Assembly: GCA_038237925.1 (NCBI GenBank)
Contig: JBBRYF010000014.1
Span: 1 to 55,343 of the forward strand
Direction of reading: 5' to 3'
From: AC-32 sp038237925
GTDB taxonomy: Bacteria > Actinomycetota > Thermoleophilia > Gaiellales > Gaiellaceae
Length of the DNA stretch: 55,343 nucleotides
Made by a program: the position numbers and the translations under genes. Below, in pieces: positions 19,368-27,213 of this stretch. Each line of letters starts with the position of its first letter. Position 1 is the stretch's first letter. A model generated the notes under the pieces. It worked only from the letters and a program-made list of their open reading frames with translations. It made no database searches and was not told the origin of the DNA.

Positions 19368-20743
19368 GCGAGATCCGCGACTTGCTGAGGCGCACGGCCG
19401 AGCTCGCGGCGGACTACCTCGAGAGCCTGGACGAGCGCCCGGTCTTTCCTCGCGTCGAGCCGGAGCAGCTCCGAGAAGCGCTTGGCGGCCCGCTGCCCGA
19501 CGGGCCGTCTGCCCCCGAAACCGTCGTGGACGAGCTGGCGTCCGCCGCGGAACCGGGTGTCGTCGCCATGGGCAGCGGCCGCTACTTCGGCTTCGTGATC
19601 GGCGGCGGGCTCCCGGCCGCGCTTGCGGCGGACTGGCTCACGTCCGCCTGGGACCAGAACGCCGGCCTCTACGCGGGCGGACCCTCGGCCTCCGTGGTCG
19701 AGCAAGTCACTGGCGAGTGGCTCGTCGACGTGCTGGGGCTGCCGGCCGAATCCTCGGTCGGGTTCGTTACCGGAACGCAGATGGCCCACGTCACGGGCCT
19801 CGCCGCGGCACGCCGGCACGTCCTCGATGCGGCCGGGTGGGACGTTGGCACGAAGGGTCTCACGGGCGCTCCGCCGATCCAGGTGCTGGCCGGCGAGAAA
19901 CGGCACGCGACGGTCGACCGCGCGCTACGCCTGCTCGGGCTCGGGGCGCCGGAGATCGTTGCCGCCGACGATCAGGGACGGCTTGAGCCGGGAGCGCTAC
20001 GCCAGGCGCTCGGCGACGGGCCGGCGATCGTCTGCGCACAGGCCGGCGAGGTGAGCACCGGGGCCTTCGACCCGCTTCCGGAGATCGCGGACGCCTGCGA
20101 GGCCGCCGGCGCGTGGCTTCACGTCGACGGCGCTTTCGGGATCTGGGCCGCGGTCTCGCCGCGCCTGCGCCACCTCGTCGCCGGCCTCGAGCGCGCGGAC
20201 TCCTGGACGACCGACGCGCACAAGTGGCTGAACGTGCCCTACGACTCGGGCATCGTCCTCTGCCGCCACCCGGAGTCGCACCGCGCCGCGATGACGACCA
20301 GCGCGTCGTACCTGATCCAGGACGAAGGGGCTCGACGCGTGCGAGACCAGGTCGACTGGGTACCGGAGTTCTCGCGCCGCGCCCGCGGGTTCGCCGTGTA
20401 TGCGGCGCTGCGGTCGCTCGGGCGCAGCGGTCTCGTTGAACTGGTGGAGCGGTGCTGTGACGGTGCCGCCCGGTTCGCGTCAGCGATCGCCGGGGTCGAG
20501 GGCGTCGAGCTGCTGAACGACGTCGTGCTCAACCAGGTGCTCTTCCGCTTCGACTCCGACGAGCGCACCGACGAAGTGCTGCGGCGAGTGCAGGAGGACG
20601 GCCGCGTCTGGATGAGCGGCACGACCTGGGCCGGTCGCAAGGCGATCCGCGTCTCGGTCTCGAACTGGCAGACCGGCGACGAGGAGATCGACCTCGCCGT
20701 CGACGCTTTCCGCGACGCCTACGCGAAGTTGCCGGCGCGGTAG
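19364..20743 (+). CDS. PLP-dependent group II amino-acid decarboxylase family protein
   Basis: 459 residues, fold-type I. The PLP lysine is in TTDAHKWLNVPYDSG, preceded by the Asp of WLHVDGAFGIWA; FVTGTQMAHVTGLAAARRH binds the phosphate. Close in layout to aromatic-L-amino-acid/glutamate decarboxylases; substrate cannot be read from sequence. The N-terminal swapping segment (YFGFVIGGGLPAALAADWLTSAWDQN) is also typical. ATG at 19364 overlaps the GNAT stop by 4 bases. The 3' end overlaps the HMG-CoA lyase gene by 25 bases tail to tail. Confidence 0.9.
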   Translation: MSEIRDLLRRTAELAADYLESLDERPVFPRVEPEQLREALGGPLPDGPSAPETVVDELASAAEPGVVAMGSGRYFGFVIGGGLPAALAADWLTSAWDQNAGLYAGGPSASVVEQVTGEWLVDVLGLPAESSVGFVTGTQMAHVTGLAAARRHVLDAAGWDVGTKGLTGAPPIQVLAGEKRHATVDRALRLLGLGAPEIVAADDQGRLEPGALRQALGDGPAIVCAQAGEVSTGAFDPLPEIADACEAAGAWLHVDGAFGIWAAVSPRLRHLVAGLERADSWTTDAHKWLNVPYDSGIVLCRHPESHRAAMTTSASYLIQDEGARRVRDQVDWVPEFSRRARGFAVYAALRSLGRSGLVELVERCCDGAARFASAIAGVEGVELLNDVVLNQVLFRFDSDERTDEVLRRVQEDGRVWMSGTTWAGRKAIRVSVSNWQTGDEEIDLAVDAFRDAYAKLPAR

Positions 20744-21570
20744 AGCTGGCCCTCGAGCTTCCGGCCGAAGATTCCCTCCAGCCACTGCGAGATCGCGATC
20801 AGCGCGTCGAGGTCGACCCCGGTCTCGATCCCTTCGCGCTCGAGCAGGTAGGCGAGGTCCTCGGTCGCGACGTTGCCGCTCGCGCGCGGCGCGTAGGGGC
20901 AGCCGCCGAGTCCGCCGACCGACGCATCGAGCAGCGTCGCGCCCGCCTCGAGCGCGGCGAGCGCGTTCGCGTAGCCCGTGTTGCGGGTGTTGTGGCCGTG
21001 AAAGCCAGCGGCGCCGGAGCGGGTGATCAGCTCCCGCACTTCGCGTGGCGCTGCCACGCCGATCGTGTCGGCTAGAACGACCTCTGCCCGATCGAAGCGC
21101 GCCGCCAGCTCCGCGACACGACCCGGGTCGACGTGGCCCTCGAACGGGCAGCCGAAGGCGACGCTGATCGTCACGGTCGCGGGCTCCTCACTAGCAGCGA
21201 GGATCCGCTCGACGCGCTCGACCGCCTCGTCGAGCGACGCGTTCCCGTTGTGCCGATTGAACTCCTCGGTCGCGCCGAAGGTGACGTTCACGCGGTCGAG
21301 GTCTGTCCCCCGGAACCGCTCGTACCCTTGCTCGTTGAGGACGAGCCCGGAGTACTCGATGCCCTCGCGCCGCTGGATTCCCGCGACGACGTCCTCGGCG
21401 CCCGCCATCTGCGGCACGCGGTCGTCGCGCACGAAGCTGACCGCCTCGATGCGCGGCAGACCCGCGGCCGCGAGGCGGTTGACGAGATCCGCCCGCGTCG
21501 CCGGCTCCAGCGCCTCGGCCTCGTTCTGGAGGCCGTCGCGCGGGCCGACGTCGCAGAGCGCGAGGGTCAA
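20719..21570 (-). CDS. Hydroxymethylglutaryl-CoA lyase
   Basis: Cleaves HMG-CoA to acetyl-CoA and acetoacetate in leucine breakdown. 283 residues, DRE-TIM barrel: DVGPRDGLQNE at the start (the R and D of the DRE motif), AFGCPFEGHVDPGRV, GFHGHNTRNTGYANALAAL (metal-binding HxH), and the signature loop GLGGCPYAPRASGNVATED with the catalytic cysteine. The start is TTG 21570, overlapping the PPOX stop (TTGA); the longer upstream frame is shadow. Related lyases (citramalyl-type) cannot be excluded. Confidence 0.92.
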   Translation of the reverse strand: MTLALCDVGPRDGLQNEAEALEPATRADLVNRLAAAGLPRIEAVSFVRDDRVPQMAGAEDVVAGIQRREGIEYSGLVLNEQGYERFRGTDLDRVNVTFGATEEFNRHNGNASLDEAVERVERILAASEEPATVTISVAFGCPFEGHVDPGRVAELAARFDRAEVVLADTIGVAAPREVRELITRSGAAGFHGHNTRNTGYANALAALEAGATLLDASVGGLGGCPYAPRASGNVATEDLAYLLEREGIETGVDLDALIAISQWLEGIFGRKLEGQLYRAGNFA

Positions 21571-21968
21571 CCGTCGAGGCCGGTGGCTTCGACGTGCTCG
21601 GGCGTGATCCGCACCTTGACGCGCTGCTCGCTCGGATCGCGCCACGGGTACTCGTCCTTGCCGAGGTACTTCTTGGCGAGCTTGTCGATCTGCGCGTCCG
21701 CGCCCTCGGTCGTGATCTCAGCCGTGCCGCTGACGGCGACCCACTTGTACGTGTTCTCGGGATCGACCACGAGCACGGAAACGCGCGGGTCGTTGCGCAG
21801 GTGCTTCTCCTTCGCGCGTCCGGTCGCCGTGTTGAAGCTGACCTCGTCGGTGTCGGTGTCGACCCAGACGATCGTCGAGTGCGGCGACCCGTCCTGGCGC
21901 AGGGTCGTCACGGTGCCCACGTAGGGCTGCTCGAGGAACTCTCGTGCCTTGTCGTCCAGCGTTGCCAT
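21567..21968 (-). CDS. PPOX-class F420/flavin-dependent oxidoreductase
   Basis: 133 residues, split beta-barrel of the pyridoxamine-phosphate-oxidase-like family. Visible: YVGTVTTLRQDGSPHSTIVWV, the GRAKEKHLRNDPRVSVLVVDP stretch and YKWVAVSGTAEI, as in actinobacterial F420-binding PPOX proteins (Rv1155 type). Substrate unknown. ATG with AAAGGAG 7 bases upstream, one of the clear Shine-Dalgarno sites here. First gene of a two-gene unit with the HMG-CoA lyase. Confidence 0.88.
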   Translation of the reverse strand: MATLDDKAREFLEQPYVGTVTTLRQDGSPHSTIVWVDTDTDEVSFNTATGRAKEKHLRNDPRVSVLVVDPENTYKWVAVSGTAEITTEGADAQIDKLAKKYLGKDEYPWRDPSEQRVKVRITPEHVEATGLDG

Positions 21969-21992
21969 CGCTCTCCTTTCGCTCTCCTCGCG

Positions 21993-21998
21993 TAGGCT
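21993..21998 (+). promoter_or_regulatory. -10 box of the Asp-box gene (TAGGCT)
   Basis: Nine bases before the ATG at 22008; slightly longer spacing than the other leaderless boxes. Confidence 0.5.
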
Positions 21999-22007
21999 AG
22001 TCACTCG

Positions 22008-23084
22008 ATGGGAGTTGCCGTTCTGGTCGGTACCCGCAAGGGGCTTTTCGTTCTCACCAGCGACGAAACGCGCCGCGACTGGACGGTCGAAGGACCGCAT
22101 CTGACCGGCTGGGAGGTCTTCCATACGATGCGCGACCCGCGCACCGGGATGCTGCACGCAGCGACGAACAACTGGGTCTACGGCGCGACCGCGCACCGCT
22201 CGTCCGACCACGGCGAGACCTGGGAGCGGGCCGAGGGGATCGGACTCCCGGAGGACAGCGGGCTCACCTGGGAGAAGTCGTGGCACGTCGAGCCCGGGCA
22301 CCCGGACGAGCCGGAGACGCTCTTCCTCGGCGGCACTCCGGGCGCGCTCTTCCGCAGCAGCGACGGCGGCTCGAGCTGGGATCACGTGCAGAGCCTGACC
22401 GAGCATCCGACGCGCGAGAGGTGGAACCCCGGGGCCGGCGGTCTCTGCTGTCACTCGATCCAGGCCGACCCGTCCGATCCGCAGCGCCTCTACATCGCGA
22501 TCTCGGCGGCCGGCGCGTTCCGCAGCGACGACGGCGGCGAGACGTGGGAGCCGAAGAACCAGGGCGTGGCGGCGGACTTCTTCCCGGACGACAACTTCCC
22601 CGAGGTCGGCCAGTGCGTGCACAAGCTGCTCCTGCACCGGGCGCGGCCAGAGCGCCTGTGGCAGCAGAACCACTGCGGCGTCTATCGCTCGGACGATCGC
22701 GGCGACAACTGGGAGCGGCTCGAGGGCAACGGCCTGCCGAACGGCTTCGGGTTTCCCCTCGCGCTCGACCCGCATGACCCGGACGTCGCGTACGTCGTGC
22801 CCGAGGACGGCGCGGAGAACCGCGTCACCTCCGACGGGCGGCTGGGCGTCTATCGCACCGGCGACGGCGGCGCATCATGGGAGCTGCTCGAGGGCGGCCT
22901 GCCACAGCAGGCGTGGCAATCGGTCATGCGCGAGGGAATGAGCTTCGACCAGCTCGACCCGGTCGGGATCTACCTGGGCACGCAGAGCGGCTCGGTGTGG
23001 GTGTCGCCCGACCGCGGCGAGGAGTGGCTCGAGGCGGCGAGCTACCTGCCGACGATCCTCTCGGTCGAGGCCTGCGAGTGGTAG
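22008..23084 (+). CDS. Cytoplasmic Asp-box (BNR) beta-propeller protein
   Basis: 358 residues with repeated Asp-box motifs (SSDHGETW, SSDGGSSW, SDDGGETW, SDDRGDNW, TGDGGASW, SPDRGEEW) that form turns of a sialidase/YVTN-like propeller. No signal peptide, and the sialidase arginine triad is not evident, so a true glycosidase function is unsupported. It overlaps the MoaD-like gene by 7 bases, so the two are translated together. Confidence 0.85.
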   Translation: MGVAVLVGTRKGLFVLTSDETRRDWTVEGPHLTGWEVFHTMRDPRTGMLHAATNNWVYGATAHRSSDHGETWERAEGIGLPEDSGLTWEKSWHVEPGHPDEPETLFLGGTPGALFRSSDGGSSWDHVQSLTEHPTRERWNPGAGGLCCHSIQADPSDPQRLYIAISAAGAFRSDDGGETWEPKNQGVAADFFPDDNFPEVGQCVHKLLLHRARPERLWQQNHCGVYRSDDRGDNWERLEGNGLPNGFGFPLALDPHDPDVAYVVPEDGAENRVTSDGRLGVYRTGDGGASWELLEGGLPQQAWQSVMREGMSFDQLDPVGIYLGTQSGSVWVSPDRGEEWLEAASYLPTILSVEACEW

Positions 23085-23326
23085 TCGTGCTGCTGCCCTC
23101 GCTGCTCGCGCGCGAGGCCGGCGGCGAAGGTCGGTTCGAGCTCGAGGCGGGGACGGTGAAGGAGGCGTTGCTGCAGCTACCGGTACGCGACCTGCTCTTC
23201 AACGACCGCGGTCAGCTGCGGCCACTCGTGAACGTGTACGTCAATCGCGCGCAGGTCGACGGGGTCGAGGGCGCGGTCGGCGAGGAGGACGAGATCCGCC
23301 TCGTCGCCGCGGTCGCCGGCGGCTAG
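23078..23326 (+). CDS. MoaD/ThiS-family ubiquitin-like protein
   Basis: 82 residues from GTG 23078 (VVVLLPSLLAREAGG). Pattern of a beta-grasp sulfur carrier: TVKEALLQLP, LVNVYVNRAQVDG, then EEDEIRLVAAVAGG ending in the C-terminal Gly-Gly that is adenylated and thiocarboxylated. It could serve molybdopterin, thiamin or another sulfur transfer route; no MoeB/ThiF partner is in the window. Coupled to the upstream Asp-box gene; a molybdopterin enzyme lies 4 kb downstream. Confidence 0.85.
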   Translation: MVVVLLPSLLAREAGGEGRFELEAGTVKEALLQLPVRDLLFNDRGQLRPLVNVYVNRAQVDGVEGAVGEEDEIRLVAAVAGG

Positions 23327-23329
23327 CGT
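23324..23329 (+). promoter_or_regulatory. -10 box (TAGCGT) overlapping the MoaD-like stop
   Basis: The TAG stop at 23324-23326 opens TAGCGT, six bases before the next GTG (23336). Confidence 0.55.
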
Positions 23330-23335
23330 GCCGGC

Positions 23336-23842
23336 GTGGATGGCTGGGAAGCCTGGCAGCACCAGACGAGCGACGGCGCCGTCGAGTCGGAGCAGCGCGT
23401 CGCCCTCGACCGGCCGGTAGTCGAGTTCTCGACCACAGGCGCCGAACGCCTCGGCCGCGCGTACTGGCGCGAGGTACGGCGGCTCACGGGCTCGCTCGTC
23501 CGCCCGCGCGAGCGCGGAGGGGCGCTCGAGCTGCGTCTGCTCGGAGGCGGCCCCGTGCTGCTGCGCTTCGGGCAGCCGACCCTCGAGGCGAGCGACACCC
23601 GCGCCTTCTGCAGCTACCCGATCCAGGGCGGCCTGCTCGCGAGCTGCGCGGCCGGCGAGATCGCATTCGAACAGACGTCGGGGTCGATGCGCTCGACGAT
23701 CCGCGGTTTCTTCCCGCGGCTCGCTGCGCGCGAGGGCGAGCTGGACTGGACCGGCGCGCTCTACAACCAACTGCAGAGCCGCGCGCACGTCGCGATCAGC
23801 CGCCGGTACTTCCAACGCTTGATCGCCGAGGCACCGAAGTGA
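23336..23842 (+). CDS. Protein of unknown function
   Basis: 168 residues from GTG 23336 (MDGWEAWQHQTSDGAVE). I do not recognise the family. No signal peptide or membrane helix; mixed alpha/beta composition, with a central strand-rich part (GGALELRLLGGGPVLLRFGQP) and a basic C-terminus (SRAHVAISRRYFQRL). It overlaps the SDR gene by 4 bases (GTGA), so the two probably act together. Confidence 0.7.
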   Translation: MDGWEAWQHQTSDGAVESEQRVALDRPVVEFSTTGAERLGRAYWREVRRLTGSLVRPRERGGALELRLLGGGPVLLRFGQPTLEASDTRAFCSYPIQGGLLASCAAGEIAFEQTSGSMRSTIRGFFPRLAAREGELDWTGALYNQLQSRAHVAISRRYFQRLIAEAPK

Positions 23843-24711
23843 AGGTCGTCGTCTTCGGCGCGACCGGCACGATCGGCCGACCACTGCTCGCCGCTCTGGC
23901 GAAGGAGCACGAGGTTGTCGGCGTCTCGCGGCACGAGCGGGACGCCAGCGATGGCGTCACCTGGGCGGTTGCCGATGCGACCGACCCCGACTCCGTGGCG
24001 CGCGTGCTCGAGGGCACGCAGGTGGCCTACTACCTCGTCCACTCACTCGGCGCCGCGGACTTCGAGGCGCAAGATCTGCGCGCGGCGGAGACCACCGCCC
24101 GCGCGGCCGAGGCGGCGGGCGCCGAGCAGCTCGTGTACCTCGGCGGCCTCGGCGACGACTCCGCCGACCTCTCGCCCCACCTACGCAGCAGGCGTGAAAC
24201 CGGCCGGCGACTCGCCTCCACCTCCGTCCCAGTCACCACCCTGCGCGCCGCGATCGTCGTCGGCCGCGGGAGTGCCGCCTTCGAGACTGTGGTTTCCCTC
24301 GTCGACCGCCTCCCCGCGATGATCACGCCGCGCTGGGTGACCACCCGGACGCAGCCGATCGCGCTCGGCGACGTCGTCGCCTACCTGGCAGGCGTCTCCG
24401 GCGTCGAGGCGGCGCTCGGCCAGGACTTCGACGTCGGCGGTCCCGAGGTGATGACCTACCGCGAGATGATGGAGCGGATCGGGAGCCTGCGTGGCAAGCG
24501 GCCGTTCATCGTCGAGGTGCCGCTGCTGACGCCGTACCTCTCATCGCTGTGGCTGCACGTCGTCACGCCGGTCAAGGCGGGCGTGGCCCGACCGCTGATC
24601 GAAGGCCTTCGCAACGAAACGGTCGCGCGCGACGACCGCATCCGGGAGCTCGTCCCGCTCGAGCTGACCTCGTTCGACGACGCCGCGCGCGAGGCGCTGG
24701 CCGAGCGCTAA
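23839..24711 (+). CDS. NAD(P)-binding atypical SDR (NmrA/YbjT-like)
   Basis: 290 residues. Rossmann fold with GATGTIGRPLLAAL at residues 7-20, the characteristic YYLVHSLGAADFEAQDLRAA and LVYLGGLGDD segments, and PVTTLRAAIVVGRGS. The catalytic YxxxK of classical SDRs is not at the usual place; this atypical group contains NAD(P)-binding redox sensors and quinone reductases. GTG start overlapping the preceding gene. Its stop overlaps the end of the niaP-like gene by 4 bases tail to tail. Confidence 0.88.
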   Translation: MKVVVFGATGTIGRPLLAALAKEHEVVGVSRHERDASDGVTWAVADATDPDSVARVLEGTQVAYYLVHSLGAADFEAQDLRAAETTARAAEAAGAEQLVYLGGLGDDSADLSPHLRSRRETGRRLASTSVPVTTLRAAIVVGRGSAAFETVVSLVDRLPAMITPRWVTTRTQPIALGDVVAYLAGVSGVEAALGQDFDVGGPEVMTYREMMERIGSLRGKRPFIVEVPLLTPYLSSLWLHVVTPVKAGVARPLIEGLRNETVARDDRIRELVPLELTSFDDAAREALAER

Positions 24712-26045
24712 GCCAGGGCGCGGCCGCGCGTCTCGCGGCCGAAGATCGCAGCCACCACCCCGCCCGCAGCCATCACGATCGCGACGAACGTGAGCGACCA
24801 CGTCGTGCTGCCGGTCGCGTCCTTCAGGTGGCCGAAGATGTACGGCCCCGAGATCGCAGCCGCTTTACCGACGCCTTCCATCAGGCCGAACGCGCTCGAG
24901 CGCAGCCGCGTTGGGAACGTCTCGGAGGTGTACGGGTACACGGCGCCCCAGGCGCCGAGGTTGAAGAAGCCGACGAAGAACAGCGCCGTGATGTAGACGC
25001 TCGACGTGTCCGCGACGGCGAAGGCGTAGGCTGAGACGCCGCCGAGGATCAGGAAGGTCGCGAGCGTCGGCTTCCGCCCCACGCGCTCGACGAGCCAGAT
25101 TGCCGCCGCGTAGCCCGGAAACTGCGAGAGCGCGCTCAGCGTCAGCAAGAGGTAGACGTTGACGGAGAAGCTCTTCTCGGCCTGCAGGACGAACGGCAGC
25201 CAGAGGAAGAGGCCGTAGTAGGAGATGTTCAGCGCGATCCAGACGAGAGCGGTGGTCACGGCGCGGCTCCGCAGACGCTCGGAGAGCAACTCGCGCATCG
25301 ACGAGCGCGGCTCCTCCGGCGCGCTCAGCTCGCCCGGCTCGACGTGACGGCCGGTGATCTCGCTCAGCACCTCCGCCGCCTCCTGCGTGCGGCCCTGGCG
25401 CGCCAGGAAGTACGGGCTCTCGGGAAGTGACCGGCGCACGACGAAGGCCAGCAGCGCGGGGAAGCTCGCGGCCAGGAAGAGCCAGCGCCAGCTCCAGGCG
25501 CCGCCCACGTTGTGCCCGATGAAGACCCAAGAGAGGCCTGTCGCGACGAGCAAGCCCACGGGCCACCAGAAGTCGAGGAAGACGAGCAGCCGCCCGCGCC
25601 GCTGCGGCGGCAAATACTCGGTGAGCATCGACGGGTCGACGACGAGCATCCCTCCGAGCCCGAGGCCAGCGAGGAAGCGGAGGCTCATCACCGACCACGG
25701 CCCCCACGCGAGCGCCGTGCCAGCCGTGAAGAGCGCGTACCAGAGGATCGAGTACTGGAAGATCGTCCGCCGCCCAATCCGGTCGGCCAGCCGCCCGAGC
25801 GTGAGCGAGCCGACCAGCGAGCCGGCGAGCGCCGCGCTGTTGACGAGCCCCTGCATGCGCCCGTTGAGCCCCCACTTCGCAGCGAAGATCGGCGCCACGA
25901 AGCCGACGAGCAGGATCTCCATCGCGACGAACGTCCACGCGGCCCCAGTGATCAGGATCGCCTTCTTGTGAAACCGCGACAGGCCGCCCTCACGGAGGAC
26001 CTGCTCGACGTCTCTTACCGGGATCGCAACGTTGGCTGTCGTCAT
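24708..26045 (-). CDS. niaP: MFS transporter, NiaP-like (probable niacin uptake)
   Basis: 445 residues, 12 predicted helices, sugar-porter-type MFS: GRLADRIGRRTIFQYS loop between helices 2 and 3, LPPQRRGRLLV after helix 4, and WLVERVGRKPTLATFL in the second half. The stretches SYYGLFLWLPFVL, SQFPGYAAAIWLVE and GFFNLGAWGAVYPYTSETFPT match what I know of NiaP/YceI niacin transporters. It is divergent from an NrtR-like regulator with only 19 bases between start codons, the arrangement used for NAD-pathway control. Niacin as substrate is inference. Confidence 0.85.
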   Translation of the reverse strand: MTTANVAIPVRDVEQVLREGGLSRFHKKAILITGAAWTFVAMEILLVGFVAPIFAAKWGLNGRMQGLVNSAALAGSLVGSLTLGRLADRIGRRTIFQYSILWYALFTAGTALAWGPWSVMSLRFLAGLGLGGMLVVDPSMLTEYLPPQRRGRLLVFLDFWWPVGLLVATGLSWVFIGHNVGGAWSWRWLFLAASFPALLAFVVRRSLPESPYFLARQGRTQEAAEVLSEITGRHVEPGELSAPEEPRSSMRELLSERLRSRAVTTALVWIALNISYYGLFLWLPFVLQAEKSFSVNVYLLLTLSALSQFPGYAAAIWLVERVGRKPTLATFLILGGVSAYAFAVADTSSVYITALFFVGFFNLGAWGAVYPYTSETFPTRLRSSAFGLMEGVGKAAAISGPYIFGHLKDATGSTTWSLTFVAIVMAAGGVVAAIFGRETRGRALA

Positions 26046-26052
26046 CTTCGGG

Positions 26053-26058
26053 TAGTTT
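26053..26058 (+). promoter_or_regulatory. -10 box of the NrtR-like gene (TAGTTT), leaderless
   Basis: Six bases before GTG 26065; a second box TAGCCT (26059-26064) abuts the GTG. The whole 19-base gap must also serve the divergent transporter gene. Confidence 0.5.
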
Positions 26059-26064
26059 TAGCCT

Positions 26065-26766
26065 GTGGGGCGAAAACCTCGGCGGGAGTCTACCAGCCAG
26101 CACGCGGCGCACGTCACGCTGGCCGTCGTGCTCCAGGTGCGCGACGGCCGCCTGCAGGTGCTGCTCTGGCAGCGGGCGCGCGAGCCGTTCCTCGGCGCGT
26201 GGTCCGCCCCGGGCGGCTACCTCGAGCAGGACGAGACGCTCGAGCAGTCGATCCGCCGCCACCTCGCCGACAAGGTCGACGTGCGGGAGCTCGAGCACCT
26301 GGAGCAGCTCGAGACGCTGAGCGACCCCGGCCGCAACCCGCGCGAACGGGAGCTCGCCACCGCCTACCTCGGGCTCGCCCCCACCGACGTCGACCCGGCC
26401 GTGCCCGAGGACACGCGCTGGCACGCGGTCTCGCGGCTGCCGGAGCTCGCCTTCGACCACCGCGCGATCGTGCTCGCGGGCCGCGACCGCTTGCGCGCGA
26501 AGCTGTCGTACACGAACGTCGCCTTCGCGCTCGCCCCGCTGGTTTTCTCGATCTCGGAGCTGCGCGAGCTGTACGTCGCCGCGCTCGGGCACGAGGTCTC
26601 GGCGACGAACCTCCAGCGGGTGCTCCTGCGCCGCGGCGTCCTGGAGCCGACCGGCGAGCGGCGAGAGCCAGGCCGCTCGGGCGGACGGCCCGCCGCCCTC
26701 TATCGCTTCCGCACACGGCGGCTCGAAATCACCGACCAGTTCGCCGTCCTGAGACCCCCCGCCTGA
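26065..26766 (+). CDS. nrtR: NrtR-like Nudix-related transcriptional regulator
   Basis: 233 residues. N-terminal Nudix fold (HVTLAVVLQVRDGRLQVLLW...) with a degenerate Nudix box: GGYLEQDETLEQSIRRHLAD keeps the first glycine and Glu but lacks the catalytic REUxEE, so no hydrolase activity is expected. C-terminal winged helix ends in NLQRVLLRRGVLEPTGE and GGRPAALYRFR, the pattern of NrtR/NadQ-type regulators that sense ADP-ribose or NAD metabolites. It is divergent from a NiaP-like gene, so autoregulation plus control of niacin uptake is the simplest model. An arabinose-type Nudix regulator (AraR/AraQ) is the alternative. Confidence 0.88.
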   Translation: MGRKPRRESTSQHAAHVTLAVVLQVRDGRLQVLLWQRAREPFLGAWSAPGGYLEQDETLEQSIRRHLADKVDVRELEHLEQLETLSDPGRNPRERELATAYLGLAPTDVDPAVPEDTRWHAVSRLPELAFDHRAIVLAGRDRLRAKLSYTNVAFALAPLVFSISELRELYVAALGHEVSATNLQRVLLRRGVLEPTGERREPGRSGGRPAALYRFRTRRLEITDQFAVLRPPA

Positions 26767-26824
26767 GGGATGCCTCCGTCCTCGCGGCTCCCTACGGTGC
26801 GGGCGACGGGAAGGAGGAAGGGTC

Positions 26825-26920
26825 GTGGGGCGTTCTTTCTATGGTGGCCTCGTGGTGGCGGCAGCCGTCGTACTCGCGTTCGTCGCGGTCGCGCTGACGA
26901 TGGCGTTCAACGGGGCGTAG
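26825..26920 (+). CDS. 31-residue single-helix membrane peptide
   Basis: GTG 26825 gives MGRSFYGGLVVAAAVVLAFV..., one strongly hydrophobic helix and a short tail. AAGGAGG at 26811-26817 lies seven bases upstream, among the best ribosome-binding sites in the window, which supports real translation. Function unknown. Its TAG stop opens the next gene's -10 box. Confidence 0.6.
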   Translation: MGRSFYGGLVVAAAVVLAFVAVALTMAFNGA

Positions 26921-26923
26921 ACT
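26918..26923 (+). promoter_or_regulatory. -10 box (TAGACT) overlapping the small peptide stop
   Basis: Seven bases before GTG 26931; the TAG is the stop codon of the preceding small gene. Confidence 0.5.
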
Positions 26924-26930
26924 CCGGGGG

Positions 26931-27134
26931 GTGGGCATCGGCGACTGGCTCAAGAAGCTGCGCGGACGCGAGGACGAGCGCGCGATCGAGCAGGTGCAGG
27001 ACCGCCAGTTCGAGACGCACGACGAGCGGCACGCGACCGAGGACTACGAGGGCCTGGTCGCGGACGAGCGGTCCGGCCGCGCCTTGCATGAGCCGAACGT
27101 CGAAGACGCCGAGCGCTTCGCGGACGACACCTAG
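26931..27134 (+). CDS. Small acidic protein of unknown function
   Basis: 67 residues (MGIGDWLKKLRGREDERA...), very rich in Glu, Asp and Arg, no membrane helix, probably helical then disordered. Unknown family. GTG start with a leaderless -10. The TAG stop is two bases upstream of the inverted repeat at 27136-27204. Confidence 0.65.
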   Translation: MGIGDWLKKLRGREDERAIEQVQDRQFETHDERHATEDYEGLVADERSGRALHEPNVEDAERFADDT

Positions 27135-27135
27135 C

Positions 27136-27204
27136 TAGGAGGGTTTGGCGGAACGCTGCCCGCTCCCGAGAGCATCGCCAGTGTTTCGTCAAGCCCTCCT
27201 CCTA
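27136..27204. repeat. Palindromic repeat, family 2, copy 1 (bidirectional terminator position)
   Basis: Outer arms GGAGGGTTTGGCGGAAC and GTTTCGTCAAGCCCTCC pair with three non-Watson-Crick positions; an inner GCTC-CCGA-GAGC hairpin lies between. It fills the gap between two convergent genes. A second member lies at 39980-40143. Confidence 0.75.
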
Positions 27205-27213
27205 GCGCCGCGG

